64,000 nt of DNA from Sphingomonas jeddahensis (GTDB lineage Bacteria; Pseudomonadota; Alphaproteobacteria; Sphingomonadales; Sphingomonadaceae), in the NCBI RefSeq assembly GCF_001981525.1, contig NZ_MPSB01000004.1:124001-188000 (forward strand), written 5' to 3'. The notes below the pieces were generated by a model. That model did no database searches. It was given only the letters and a program-made list of their open reading frames with translations, and was not told where the DNA came from. Position numbers and translations under genes: made by a program. This document shows positions 49,992 through 58,363 of the stretch, one piece after another. Position 1 is the stretch's first letter; every line of letters starts with the position of its first letter.

Positions 49992-52586
49992 ATGCTCGAC
50001 GCCCTTTCCGCGCCCGCCATCCCCGCCGTGCATCGCCGCGAGGATTATCGCCCGCCGGCGTGGCTAGTGCCCGAGGTGGCGCTCGACCTCGCGCTCGATC
50101 CCGCTGCGACGCGGGTGCGGGCGCGGCTCACGGTCACGCGCAACAGTGAGGCGAGCGAGCCGCTGCGGCTCGACGGCGAGGGCCTGACGCCACTCTCCAT
50201 CAGCGTCGACGGGGTGGCGGTAAACGACTGGCGGATGGAGGGGGAACAGCTCGTCATCCCGCTCGCCGGCGCGGCCCATGTGATCGAGACCGAGGTGGAG
50301 ATCGCGCCGGAGCGCAACACGCAGCTGATGGGCCTGTATGCATCGGGCGGGAATTTGTGCACGCAATGCGAGGCGGAGGGATTCCGCCGCATCACCTTCT
50401 TTCCCGACCGGCCCGACGTGCTCGCCACCTATCGGGTGCGCATGACGGCGGACAAGGCGCGCTACCCGGTGCTGCTCGCCAATGGCGATCCGGTCGCGAG
50501 CGGCGACAATGACGACGGCACGCACTGGGCCGAATGGCACGATCCGTTCCCCAAGCCGTCGTATCTGTTCGCGTTGGTTGCGGGCGATCTGGCCTGCAAT
50601 CGCGGCACCTTCACCACCGGCTCGGGACGGGAGGTAGAACTCGGCATTTGGGTCCGCGCGAGTGATCTGCCGAAGACCGATCATGCGCTCGATGCGCTGA
50701 AGCTCGCCATGGCGTGGGACGAGCGCGTCTATGGCCGCGAATATGATCTCGACGTGTTCAACATCGTCGCGGTCGACGATTTCAACTTCGGCGCGATGGA
50801 GAACAAGGGGCTGAACATTTTCAACAGCCGCTACATCCTCGCTGATCCCGATACCGCCACCGATTACGATTACGACGCCATCGCCGCGGTGGTGGCGCAT
50901 GAATATTTCCACAATTGGTCGGGCAATCGCGTCACCTGCCGCGACTGGTTCCAGCTAAGCCTGAAGGAAGGCTTCACGGTTTTTCGCGACCAAGGCTTTT
51001 CCGCCGATCAGGGCTCCGCTGCGGTCAAGCGGATCGAGGATGTGCGCGGGCTTCGCGCCAGCCAGTTCCCTGAGGATGCCGGTCCGCTCGCCCACCCGGT
51101 GCGCCCTGAAAGCTATCTGGAGATCTCGAACTTCTACACCTCGACGATCTACAACAAGGGCGCCGAGCTGATCCGCATGATGGCGACGATTCTCGGACCC
51201 GTGAAGTTCCGCGCCGGCAGCGACCTGTATTTCGACCGGTTCGACGGCACCGCCGCAACCTGCGAGGATTTCGTCGCCTGCATGGAGGAGGCTGGCGACG
51301 TCGACCTGTCGCGTTTCCGCTTGTGGTACAGCCAGGCCGGCACGCCGCGCGTGTCGGCGAGCCTGGCGCATGACGGTGGCCGCGCCACGCTGCGCCTTGC
51401 GCAGCAGGTGCCGCCCACGCCGGGGCAGGCCCACAAGCAAGCCATGGTGCTGCCGCTGCGCATCCGCCTGTTCGGCGCGGAGACCGGGCAGCCGCTCGGC
51501 CCCGAACAGCTGATCCTGCTTGACGAGGCGAACCAGTCGATCGTGTTCGAGGGCGTGGCCGAGCGGCCGGTGCTGTCGATCAACCGCGGCTTTTCGGCAC
51601 CCGTGACAATCGAGAGCGATCGCACCGCCGCCGACCTCGCGTTCCTGGCGCGCAACGACGACGATCCCTTTGCCCGTTACGAGGCGATGCAGCAGTTGAT
51701 GCTCGACACCTTGGTGGCGGGCGCGATCGAGGGCGACGCTGATCACCGCGCCGTGATCGATGCGGTGGGCGATACGCTCGACGATCCCGCGCTGGACCCC
51801 GCCTTTATCGCCGAAGCCGTGCTGCTGCCGTCGGAAAGCTTCGTCGGCGACCAGCTGAGCATGGTCGATCCGGAGGCGATCTTCCGCGCGCGTGAGGCGC
51901 TGCGCGGCGATCTCGGCCGCGCCCTCACCGATCGCTGGCGCACGCTGTACGAGGCGCACACCACCACCGCCGCGTATCAATATACCCCCGCCGCCAAGGC
52001 CTCCCGCCGCATCCGCAACGTCGCGCTCGGCTATATCGCCGCCTCGGGCGCGGCCGACGCCGCCGAGCTCGCCTTCCGCCAGTTTGAGCGTGCCGACAAC
52101 ATGACCGATCGCCAGGGCGCGCTCGCCACTTTGGTCAACAGCGACAGCGATCTGCGCGAGGCGGCACTCGACATTTTCTACAATCGCTACGCCGGCAATC
52201 CGCTGGTGCTCGACAAATGGTTCCAGACGCAGGCGCTCTCCGCGCGGGCAGACACGCCTGCGGTTGTTGCGGCGCTCGCCGAACACCCGGATTTCACGCT
52301 GGCGAACCCAAATCGTGCACGCAGCCTTATTGGAGCCTTTGCGGTGAACCAGCGCGCGTTCAACCAGGCCGATGGTGCCGGCTATCGCTTTCTCGCCGAC
52401 CAGCTGATCGCGCTCGACAAGCTCAACCCGCAGACCGCGGCCAAGCTGCTCCCGCCGCTCGGCCGCTGGCGTCGCTTCGACGCTGCCCGCGCGGCGCTGA
52501 TGCGTGCCGAGCTGGAACGGATCGTCGGCACCGCCGGGCTTTCCAAGGACCTGTTCGAACAAGCCTCGAAGAGCCTGGAGGGCTAG
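49992..52586 (+). CDS. pepN: Aminopeptidase N (M1 family)
   Basis: The 864-residue protein matches bacterial PepN in length and order: a beta-saddle domain, the catalytic domain with FGAMENKGLN (about 260-269) and the zinc site HEYFHNW plus downstream Glu in LKEGFTVFRDQ (about 296-326), then a beta domain and a large helical C-terminal domain. It removes N-terminal residues from peptides in the cytoplasm. ATG 49992 is chosen because MLDALSAPAIPAVHRREDYRPP reads like the family start; the frame is open to 49935. Confidence 0.97.
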   Translation: MLDALSAPAIPAVHRREDYRPPAWLVPEVALDLALDPAATRVRARLTVTRNSEASEPLRLDGEGLTPLSISVDGVAVNDWRMEGEQLVIPLAGAAHVIETEVEIAPERNTQLMGLYASGGNLCTQCEAEGFRRITFFPDRPDVLATYRVRMTADKARYPVLLANGDPVASGDNDDGTHWAEWHDPFPKPSYLFALVAGDLACNRGTFTTGSGREVELGIWVRASDLPKTDHALDALKLAMAWDERVYGREYDLDVFNIVAVDDFNFGAMENKGLNIFNSRYILADPDTATDYDYDAIAAVVAHEYFHNWSGNRVTCRDWFQLSLKEGFTVFRDQGFSADQGSAAVKRIEDVRGLRASQFPEDAGPLAHPVRPESYLEISNFYTSTIYNKGAELIRMMATILGPVKFRAGSDLYFDRFDGTAATCEDFVACMEEAGDVDLSRFRLWYSQAGTPRVSASLAHDGGRATLRLAQQVPPTPGQAHKQAMVLPLRIRLFGAETGQPLGPEQLILLDEANQSIVFEGVAERPVLSINRGFSAPVTIESDRTAADLAFLARNDDDPFARYEAMQQLMLDTLVAGAIEGDADHRAVIDAVGDTLDDPALDPAFIAEAVLLPSESFVGDQLSMVDPEAIFRAREALRGDLGRALTDRWRTLYEAHTTTAAYQYTPAAKASRRIRNVALGYIAASGAADAAELAFRQFERADNMTDRQGALATLVNSDSDLREAALDIFYNRYAGNPLVLDKWFQTQALSARADTPAVVAALAEHPDFTLANPNRARSLIGAFAVNQRAFNQADGAGYRFLADQLIALDKLNPQTAAKLLPPLGRWRRFDAARAALMRAELERIVGTAGLSKDLFEQASKSLEG

Positions 52587-52592
52587 ACCGAC

Positions 52593-54050
52593 TCAAAACG
52601 CCCCGGGCGTCTCGCGCTGGAAGGTGCTCGGCCGCGCCGGCGTGAGCAAGTCGCGCTTCACCGCCACGTCACGCACCCGCGCCACACTCGCCGACGCACC
52701 GGCGCCGCCGATCGGCGTGCAGCTACGGCCTGCCAGATAGTTCAGGGCCTGGCGGACCGACTCCTCGCGCGGATCGCCCAGCGGATAGGTGATGTCGTCA
52801 TTCGCCCGGCATGTCGCCTCCATGAACGGGGCGAGACCATTGTAGTAATCACCCTGACGTGCCGCATTTTGCGAGGCGAAGGCAACAATGCGCAGCCGGT
52901 CATCGCAGGCCGCATTGTCACGCGCGATCTGCCCAACCGGCTTGCCATAGGTGTTGGTCCCGATCAGCGCTGCATTGCTATGCAGATAAGGGATCATCGC
53001 GTTGATCACCTGTTCGCTTGCCGATGCCGTGCCCGCCGTGCCGATAAAGGCGATACGAGTGGGTGAAACTGACTGCGGCTGCGGCGCGAAAAATTCCGTC
53101 CGGTTCTGCGTCGCCTTCTCGGGCCGGAAGGCGACGTAGCTGAACACCTCGCTGGTCTGGCGATTGCCGCCGAGCAGGTCGCCCAGCAGCTTCGCCGTGG
53201 AGACGAGGCCACCGCCATTGTAGCGGAAATCGACAATGATGTTGGTGATCCCTTGCGCCCGAAGGCGCCCCACGCCGTCGCGCAGCTGCTGATCGGCGGT
53301 GGAAATAAAGGTGCGCAGGTTGATGTAGCCGACGCGCTGGCCGCCATCCTCGATGATCTTGACGCCATAACGCGAAGATACCGGATCGAGCGAAAAGTCG
53401 CGCTGCGTCAGCGTGACGGTGCGCTCTGCGCCATCCAGTGCGCGGACGCGCAGCACCCGCACCGCGCCCGCCTGCCCCGCGCCCAACGCGTCGCTCACCG
53501 CCTGCCCGCCGCCGCTGCCATAAAGCGACGCCACGGCGCGCACATTGCTGGCCTGCGTGCCGATGGCCAGGATCTCCGTGCCACGATCCAGCCCAGCCTC
53601 GATCGCGGGCGCATTTTCGAACGCTTCGATCACGAAAACGCGTGCGGCACCCGAATCATAGCTGAGGCGGAAGCCATAGCCCGCGCTCGACCCCTGCTCG
53701 TAATAGGCAGTCTCCTCGGCGATCGAGGTGACATAGGTGAAGTAGCGATCACGATTCTGCGACCGGGCCGTGGCGGTGAGCGCATCGACATAGTCGGAGA
53801 CGCTGGCATAGCCAGACGGACTGAGCGCGCCGGGCAGCGTTTCCGGGAACAGATACCATTCGCGCAGCTCGTTCGCTGCCCAGGATTGCCGCTCGCCCAG
53901 CGAACACCCGGCGACCGGCCTTGGGGTTGGCGCTGGCACCACGGTGCCGCCACTGCCGCCAGCGCCGGTAAACGGCGTGTCTCCATCCCCACCGCCGCAA
54001 CCGGCCAGGAGTGACAGGATGGATGCTGCTGCTGCGACGCGACGTATCAC
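52593..54050 (-). CDS. S41-family peptidase lipoprotein
   Basis: The protein is about 485 residues. A lipoprotein signal (VAAAASILSLLAGC) precedes a Gly/Pro-rich linker. A small helical domain, a PDZ-like segment (about 150-240) and the S41 core follow, with NIIVDFRYNGGG, the Ser nucleophile in GTASASEQ and the Lys in TNTYGKPVGQ, so the Ser-Lys dyad appears intact. It is likely a periplasmic tail-specific protease. I place the start at GTG 54050 (GGGGG ribosome binding site, compact signal peptide); ATG 54077 and 54104 are in frame. It converges on pepN with a 6-base gap. Confidence 0.88.
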   Translation of the reverse strand: MIRRVAAAASILSLLAGCGGGDGDTPFTGAGGSGGTVVPAPTPRPVAGCSLGERQSWAANELREWYLFPETLPGALSPSGYASVSDYVDALTATARSQNRDRYFTYVTSIAEETAYYEQGSSAGYGFRLSYDSGAARVFVIEAFENAPAIEAGLDRGTEILAIGTQASNVRAVASLYGSGGGQAVSDALGAGQAGAVRVLRVRALDGAERTVTLTQRDFSLDPVSSRYGVKIIEDGGQRVGYINLRTFISTADQQLRDGVGRLRAQGITNIIVDFRYNGGGLVSTAKLLGDLLGGNRQTSEVFSYVAFRPEKATQNRTEFFAPQPQSVSPTRIAFIGTAGTASASEQVINAMIPYLHSNAALIGTNTYGKPVGQIARDNAACDDRLRIVAFASQNAARQGDYYNGLAPFMEATCRANDDITYPLGDPREESVRQALNYLAGRSCTPIGGAGASASVARVRDVAVKRDLLTPARPSTFQRETPGAF

Positions 54051-54141
54051 GATACCCCCGAGATCTTTGCAACGCATTGTGCCGCAACCCGGATGGCCCG
54101 TCATCCGATTAATGGTGAAATTCCGTTGCTAGGTCGAGCGG

Positions 54142-54588
54142 TTAGCCGCGCAGCAGCACCTCCGTCGCGGCATCGGGCGCGCCATCGAAGAAGCGCCGCA
54201 GCACGGCCCCGAACGGCGCGGGATCATCCGCTGCGGCGGCGAACAATGTCATGGAGGAACGCAGCTTCAGCGCATCGACCGGGCCCAGGATCGCCTCCGC
54301 GCTGCCCGGCGCGGCGAGCACGGTCGCGCTTGCTTCGTGCAGCCTTGGTCCGAGCACGGCATGTGCCAGATAGGCGCGCGCCTCCGCCAGCGACGCGATC
54401 CCATAATGCTGCGCCGTCGGGCTGCGGCCAAGCCCGCGCAACTGCGGAAAGACGAACCACATCCAGTGACTCGTTTTTCGCCCGCGTCGCAGCTCGGCAA
54501 GCGCACCGGGATAGACGCCGTCCTGAGCGGCGACGAAGCGGGCAAGGTGGTACGGATCGGTCACGCCGGGCAAACGCACGGAAGGCAT
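54142..54588 (-). CDS. DUF1810 domain-containing protein
   Basis: The 148-residue protein fits DUF1810: DPYHLARFVAAQDGVYPGAL near the start, SHWMWFVFPQLRGLGRSPTAQHYGI (about 39-63), and ALKLRSSMTLF near the end. It is a small soluble protein of unknown function. The start at ATG 54588 is the nearest before the conserved part; ATG 54615 is also possible, and the open frame to 55092 is antisense to the YbhB gene and rejected. Only 48 bases separate it from the divergent YbhB-family start. Confidence 0.88.
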   Translation of the reverse strand: MPSVRLPGVTDPYHLARFVAAQDGVYPGALAELRRGRKTSHWMWFVFPQLRGLGRSPTAQHYGIASLAEARAYLAHAVLGPRLHEASATVLAAPGSAEAILGPVDALKLRSSMTLFAAAADDPAPFGAVLRRFFDGAPDAATEVLLRG

Positions 54589-54636
54589 CGCGGATGCCCG
54601 GTCGTGCGTTGGCATTGTGACGCAAAAGGAGGCGAC

Positions 54637-55284
54637 ATGCTGGAACACATCCCCGCCTGGCTCGGCGCGAGCCTGGGTAACGTTCGTGCCGGGGCAAGCA
54701 AGCTGGCAATCGTGCAACCCGAATTGGGCGGCCGCTTCGGCGCGATCGATTTGTCGAGCCCGGCGTTCGCGCAGGACGCGCGCCTGCCGTCGCGGTTCAC
54801 CGCCGATGGCGATGGCGTGTCGCCGCCGCTCGTCTGGGGCGCGCTGCCGCCGGAAACGGCGATGCTGGCGCTTTTGGTCGAGGATGCCGATGCGCCGGCG
54901 ATCCAGCCGTTGGTTCATGCGATCGTATGGGGCGTTCCCGCCGATGCCGGCCGGCTTGCCGAAGGCGCGATCGTCGCGGACGGCCCGGGTGAAGCGGCGC
55001 ACGGCGATGTTGGGCGCAATTCCTCGTTCAGCGAGGGCTGGCTGCCGCCCGATCCGCCGACCGGGCATGGCGAGCATCGCTATGTCTTTCAATTGTTCGC
55101 GCTGGATGCGGGTGTCGAGGATCCCGGCCAGTCACCCGGCCGATCGGCGCTGGTGCGCGCCATGGCCGGTCATGTTCTTGCAGCGGGTCTGCTCATCGGC
55201 ACCTATTCGCGCGGTGAGGAAGCGGGCGTCGCCCCGTCGCGATCGGCCGCTCAGCCAACGCCGCTTGCCGCCGCATCGACATAA
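54637..55284 (+). CDS. YbhB/YbcL (PEBP, Raf-kinase-inhibitor-like) protein
   Basis: The 215-residue protein is a phosphatidylethanolamine-binding-protein-fold member with FTADGDGVSPPLVWGALP (about 54-71), VEDADAPAIQPLVHAIVWGVP (about 80-100) and YVFQLFALD. These motifs form the anion-binding pocket. Bacterial members have no settled function. ATG 54637 follows a perfect AAAAGGAGG. Its last 34 bases overlap the end of a small ORF on the opposite strand. Confidence 0.92.
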   Translation: MLEHIPAWLGASLGNVRAGASKLAIVQPELGGRFGAIDLSSPAFAQDARLPSRFTADGDGVSPPLVWGALPPETAMLALLVEDADAPAIQPLVHAIVWGVPADAGRLAEGAIVADGPGEAAHGDVGRNSSFSEGWLPPDPPTGHGEHRYVFQLFALDAGVEDPGQSPGRSALVRAMAGHVLAAGLLIGTYSRGEEAGVAPSRSAAQPTPLAAAST

Positions 55285-55364
55285 GCAAGCAAACCGCAGG
55301 TGGTGGCAAAGGCGGTAACGGCCAGAAAAGCGGAGCGGATCATGAAAGCAGAGCGGAGCATCAT
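55251..55364 (-). CDS. Micro-ORF, 37-aa hydrophobic peptide (second of pair)
   Basis: ATG 55364 (or 55361) opens 36-37 codons ending in TGA at 55253-55251. The product has a basic N-terminus and one hydrophobic helix (AFLAVTAFATTCGLLAYV). A GGGAG ribosome binding site precedes it at good spacing. It lies 29 bases downstream of the 36-aa ORF at 55394-55504, in the same orientation, behind a sigma-54-like promoter. The last 34 bases overlap the YbhB gene antisense. No family is recognised. Confidence 0.5.
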   Translation of the reverse strand: MMLRSAFMIRSAFLAVTAFATTCGLLAYVDAAASGVG

Positions 55365-55393
55365 CGTATCTCCCTGAAAGGGCCGCGTTCCGG

Positions 55394-55504
55394 TCAGGCG
55401 ACCGGAACGACGGGAACGGCGGCACCGATCATCAGTGCGGCGAAGACGAACGCGCCGGCCAGGCTGGCGGCTTGAAGCTGAAGCTGGGCGAAACGATTGG
55501 TCAT
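55394..55504 (-). CDS. Micro-ORF, 36-aa single-helix membrane peptide (first of pair)
   Basis: ATG 55504 opens 36 codons to TGA 55396-55394. The product is FAQLQLQAASLAGAFVF, a further hydrophobic run (AALMIGAAVPVVPVA), and the stop: one transmembrane helix with an amphipathic, Gln-rich start. It has a clear AGGAGA ribosome binding site. I have a general recollection of very similar short peptides in sphingomonads, but no name or function. It is the first ORF after the sigma-54-like promoter at 55559-55574. Confidence 0.65.
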   Translation of the reverse strand: MTNRFAQLQLQAASLAGAFVFAALMIGAAVPVVPVA

Positions 55505-55558
55505 CTTGGGTCTCCTGGGCATTGGCGCCAGCCGATCCGGCGCCGATGCCAACCCCAT

Positions 55559-55574
55559 TGCAGATGCCATGCCA
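55559..55574 (-). promoter_or_regulatory. Sigma-54 (-24/-12) promoter-like site
   Basis: On the minus strand TGGCATGGCATCTGCA matches the sigma-54 consensus TGGCAyG-N4-TTGCA except for C instead of T before TGC, with GG and GC spaced exactly 10 bases apart. A start of transcription about 12 bases downstream would give a ~45-base leader before ATG 55504. Directly upstream, AAACTTCG and CGAAAGTTT form an imperfect inverted repeat. Confidence 0.65.
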
Positions 55575-55663
55575 AACTTTCGCAGGACGAAGTTTCAGTA
55601 ACTTAGCGCGAAGCTGTTCGCGCGCTGGCGCGATTCCCCAAGCCCACGTGGCAATTCACGCCA

Positions 55664-56707
55664 TCAAGCGGCGAACAGCACCCGATTACGTCCCGCCGCC
55701 TTGGCGCGGTACAAGGCAGCATCCGCACGGGCATAGAGGGCTTCGCGTGCGTCGGTCGCATGGCCGCCTGCGATGCCGGCCGAAATCGTCACCTCGCCGA
55801 TCGGCATATCAGTTTCCCTTGAGCGGAACCTCTTCCCCGCCACGGCGCTGCGTGCGCGCTCGATCACCGTCCGCGCCGCCGTCACCCCGATATCGGTCAT
55901 CAGAAAGGCAAATTCTTCGCCACCGTACCGCGCAACCAGCGCGCCTGCTTCGGCACCCTCGCTGGCCAGCGTCTGCCCGACGGCACGCAGGACGCGATCG
56001 CCAACCGCATGGCCGAACTCGTCGTTCACCCGCTTGAAGTGGTCGATATCGCACAATGCGATCACCACGGGCGTGTTCGGCGGCACGGCTGCAAAGGCTT
56101 CGTCAAAGGCGCGACGATTGGCAAGGTCGGTCAGCGGGTCGCGCCGCGCTGTGCCACGGGCCTCCTCCAGCGCTTCGCGCAACGCATTGGTTTCGCTTTC
56201 CGCCGCTGCCAGGCGCCGCTCGGCATCGTGAACTCGTTCGATCATGATGCCGGTCAGATGCGTAATGTGATCGAGCGCGGCAGCCGGGTCGGCCTGCCGC
56301 ATCGCCGCCGCGCTCGCCGCGAGATCGCGTCCAAAGCCGCTGGTCTCGGCGTGGATCGAGCGAACGGTCGCTGCGAAGCTGGACATCTGCTGCTCGGTGC
56401 GGGCCACCACCATGGCCGCATCCTTGGCGGGATCGGGGGAATGATGGTCCGGGTCGGGCAGCGTGATCGGCCGGCCGGGCACCGCAACGCCGCCCAGCTC
56501 GACGATATCCTGTTGCATCAGCCGCACCCCGCCATCGGTGAGCCGCGCGACGGCTTGGGCGAGCGGCCCGTTCGGATCGCTCAATACCTGATGGGCGAAG
56601 GAATAATGCGCCGGATCGGGGCTCAGCCGATGCTCGGTGAGAAAGGCGCCAATCGCCTTGAAGAGGCTGATCGCCTCCTGCTCGGCAATCTTGACCGTTC
56701 CGCCCAC
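55664..56707 (-). CDS. Diguanylate cyclase (GGDEF domain)
   Basis: The 347-residue cytoplasmic protein has an N-terminal helical region of unknown type (about 1-180, with a coiled-coil-like stretch ERRLAAAESETNALREALEE near 167-186) and a C-terminal GGDEF domain: DPLTDLANRRAFDEA, CDIDHFKRVND (metal Asp), RYGGEEF (about 262-268) and ALYRAKAAGRN. It should make cyclic di-GMP. The RxxD inhibitory site is absent five residues before GGEEF, so product feedback at that site is unlikely. GTG 56707 has a GGAG ribosome binding site. Confidence 0.92.
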   Translation of the reverse strand: MGGTVKIAEQEAISLFKAIGAFLTEHRLSPDPAHYSFAHQVLSDPNGPLAQAVARLTDGGVRLMQQDIVELGGVAVPGRPITLPDPDHHSPDPAKDAAMVVARTEQQMSSFAATVRSIHAETSGFGRDLAASAAAMRQADPAAALDHITHLTGIMIERVHDAERRLAAAESETNALREALEEARGTARRDPLTDLANRRAFDEAFAAVPPNTPVVIALCDIDHFKRVNDEFGHAVGDRVLRAVGQTLASEGAEAGALVARYGGEEFAFLMTDIGVTAARTVIERARSAVAGKRFRSRETDMPIGEVTISAGIAGGHATDAREALYARADAALYRAKAAGRNRVLFAA

Positions 56708-56799
56708 AACCGCTCCGTTAGCTCATGCAGCGCCGCCGATCGGCACCGCGCTTATCCGGAGCTTTGGATTAGACGAGAACCGCTAATTTTAGGTTGCCG

Positions 56800-57339
56800 T
56801 CACGACCTCGCCAGCCGGCGAACCGCTTCCAGCGTGAGCGCAACGTGGCGTTCGGCCGACATGTCATCATGGACGAACGCAATTCGCCCCGAACGATCAA
56901 TAACATAGCTGGTGCGCCGCGTGGCGTCGCGGCCCTTCACCTGCCGGCCCAGCGCCACGTCATAACCGGCCACCACGCGCGGCCCTGCGCTGGCCACCGC
57001 GAACTTGCCGGCACATTCTGCGGCTGAAAATTTCGTGAGGTCCGCCACCGAATCGGCCGACATGCCGATCACCGTCGCGCCCGCGGCGCGGAAGTTGGCG
57101 ACATTCTCGGCAAAGGCACGTGCCTCGGCATTGCAGCCGGCGGTGAAGGCTGCCGGGAAGAAATAGAGCACCACCGGCCCCTTCTTCAGCTGCTGCGCAA
57201 GATTGACGGTCACCACCTTGCCGGCCACCGCACCGCGTGTGGTGAAGTCGGGGGCCTTGGCGCCGACCGCGAGCACGGCATGCGCCGGCGCGGCGAGCAT
57301 AAGCGAAGCCGTGGCGATTGCTGCGAGGACTCGGCGCAT
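56800..57339 (-). CDS. Peroxiredoxin (AhpC/TSA-like), exported
   Basis: The 179-residue protein has a signal peptide (LAAIATASLMLAAPAHA, about 5-21) and a thioredoxin fold with the peroxidatic site PAAFTAGCNAEARAF (TxxC, Cys near residue 66) and a second Cys in AAECAGKF that may resolve it. This is the bacterioferritin-comigratory/1-Cys-or-atypical-2-Cys type, and it is periplasmic. ATG 57339 is chosen because it opens the signal peptide; the frame extends to 57405. It is divergent from hisN by about 64 bases. Confidence 0.9.
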   Translation of the reverse strand: MRRVLAAIATASLMLAAPAHAVLAVGAKAPDFTTRGAVAGKVVTVNLAQQLKKGPVVLYFFPAAFTAGCNAEARAFAENVANFRAAGATVIGMSADSVADLTKFSAAECAGKFAVASAGPRVVAGYDVALGRQVKGRDATRRTSYVIDRSGRIAFVHDDMSAERHVALTLEAVRRLARS

Positions 57340-57403
57340 GAAGGCACTCCCTGAAGATGCCGCCATCCTAGCGCGTTCCCTTTGGGAGCGGTAGGGCAGG
57401 GGC

Positions 57404-58219
57404 ATGCCGATACGCCAATCCGATCTCGATCTCGCTCACCGCCTTGCCGATGCCGCCGGCGAGGCGATCCGTCCTTTTTATCGTGGGGAGCTTGGCGCCG
57501 AGATAAAGGCCGATCATTCGCCAGTGACGCTCGCCGATCGTGCGGCAGAGGCGGCGATGAGGCGCATTCTTGATGCCGAGGCGCCCGGCGATGCAGTTCA
57601 TGGCGAGGAATATGGCGCCAAGGACGGCGTCACCGGCCGCCGCTGGGTGCTGGATCCGATCGACGGCACCCGCAGCTTCACCGTCGGCCGTCCGATCTTC
57701 GGCACGCTGATCGCGTTGGTCGAAGATGGCTGGCCGGTGCTGGGCGTGATCGACCAGCCGGTAGCGCGCGAACGCTGGATCGGCGCCGCTGGCCGGCCCA
57801 CCCTGTTCAACGGCGCCCCCGCACGCACCCGCGCCTGCCGCGAGGTGGAAGGCGCGATCCTCGCCACAACCAGCCCGCACGCGTTCAACGATGACGAGGT
57901 GCCCCATTTCCTGGCGCTGGTCGCCGCCGTGTCGGGCGGCCACCCGCGGCAGGGGCCGGTCTATGGTGGCGACTGCTACAATTACGGGCTGCTCGCGAGC
58001 GGCCATCTCGACCTCGTGTGCGAGGCGGGGCTGGCGCTGCACGATTTCGCCGCGCTAGCGCCGATCGTGGAGGGCGCTGGCGGGCGGATGTGCGATTGGA
58101 ACGGCGATCCGCTGACCGAAGCGAGCACCGGCCAGGTTCTGGCGATCGGCGATCCGGCGCGCATGGACGAGGTGCTCGAAGCGCTCCACGCCAACCCGCA
58201 CGACCATCACGAGCATTAA
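57404..58219 (+). CDS. hisN: Histidinol-phosphatase, inositol-monophosphatase type
   Basis: The 271-residue protein is an IMPase-fold phosphatase with HGEEYG (about 66-71), WVLDPIDGTRSF (about 82-93, the metal-binding DPxDGT) and a late VCEAGLALHDFAALAPIVEGAGG segment. Alphaproteobacteria use this HisN type for the L-histidinol-phosphate step of histidine synthesis; the RSFTVGRPIFGTLIAL stretch and GGDCYNYGLLASGHLDLV favour HisN over SuhB. A plain inositol phosphatase is the alternative. It ends in a His/Asp-rich tail. Confidence 0.85.
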   Translation: MPIRQSDLDLAHRLADAAGEAIRPFYRGELGAEIKADHSPVTLADRAAEAAMRRILDAEAPGDAVHGEEYGAKDGVTGRRWVLDPIDGTRSFTVGRPIFGTLIALVEDGWPVLGVIDQPVARERWIGAAGRPTLFNGAPARTRACREVEGAILATTSPHAFNDDEVPHFLALVAAVSGGHPRQGPVYGGDCYNYGLLASGHLDLVCEAGLALHDFAALAPIVEGAGGRMCDWNGDPLTEASTGQVLAIGDPARMDEVLEALHANPHDHHEH

Positions 58220-58290
58220 GCGCTGGCGTGCCTCGCTGTCCTACACTGGCTGCTTCATGGCAGGGGAGCGGGTCAGCGAAGGAGCGGGAT

Positions 58291-58340
58291 GCGAATGTTG
58301 AGACAAGGCTGCCAGCGCCTCAACTTCCTCAACATTCGCG
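58291..58340. repeat. Family C inverted repeat (copy 1)
   Basis: GCGAATGTTGAG and CTCAACATTCGC are exact inverted ends, with CTCAACTTC next to the right arm. It lies between the convergent hisN and lysC genes. A second copy, inverted, is at 61330-61387. Confidence 0.8.
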
Positions 58341-58363
58341 CCAACGCAACGAGGCGCGTGCCC

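Noticed and set aside
54142..55092. Longer start for the DUF1810 gene
   Set aside because: Everything upstream of about 54615 in this frame is antisense to the YbhB-family gene, which has a perfect ribosome binding site and conserved motifs.
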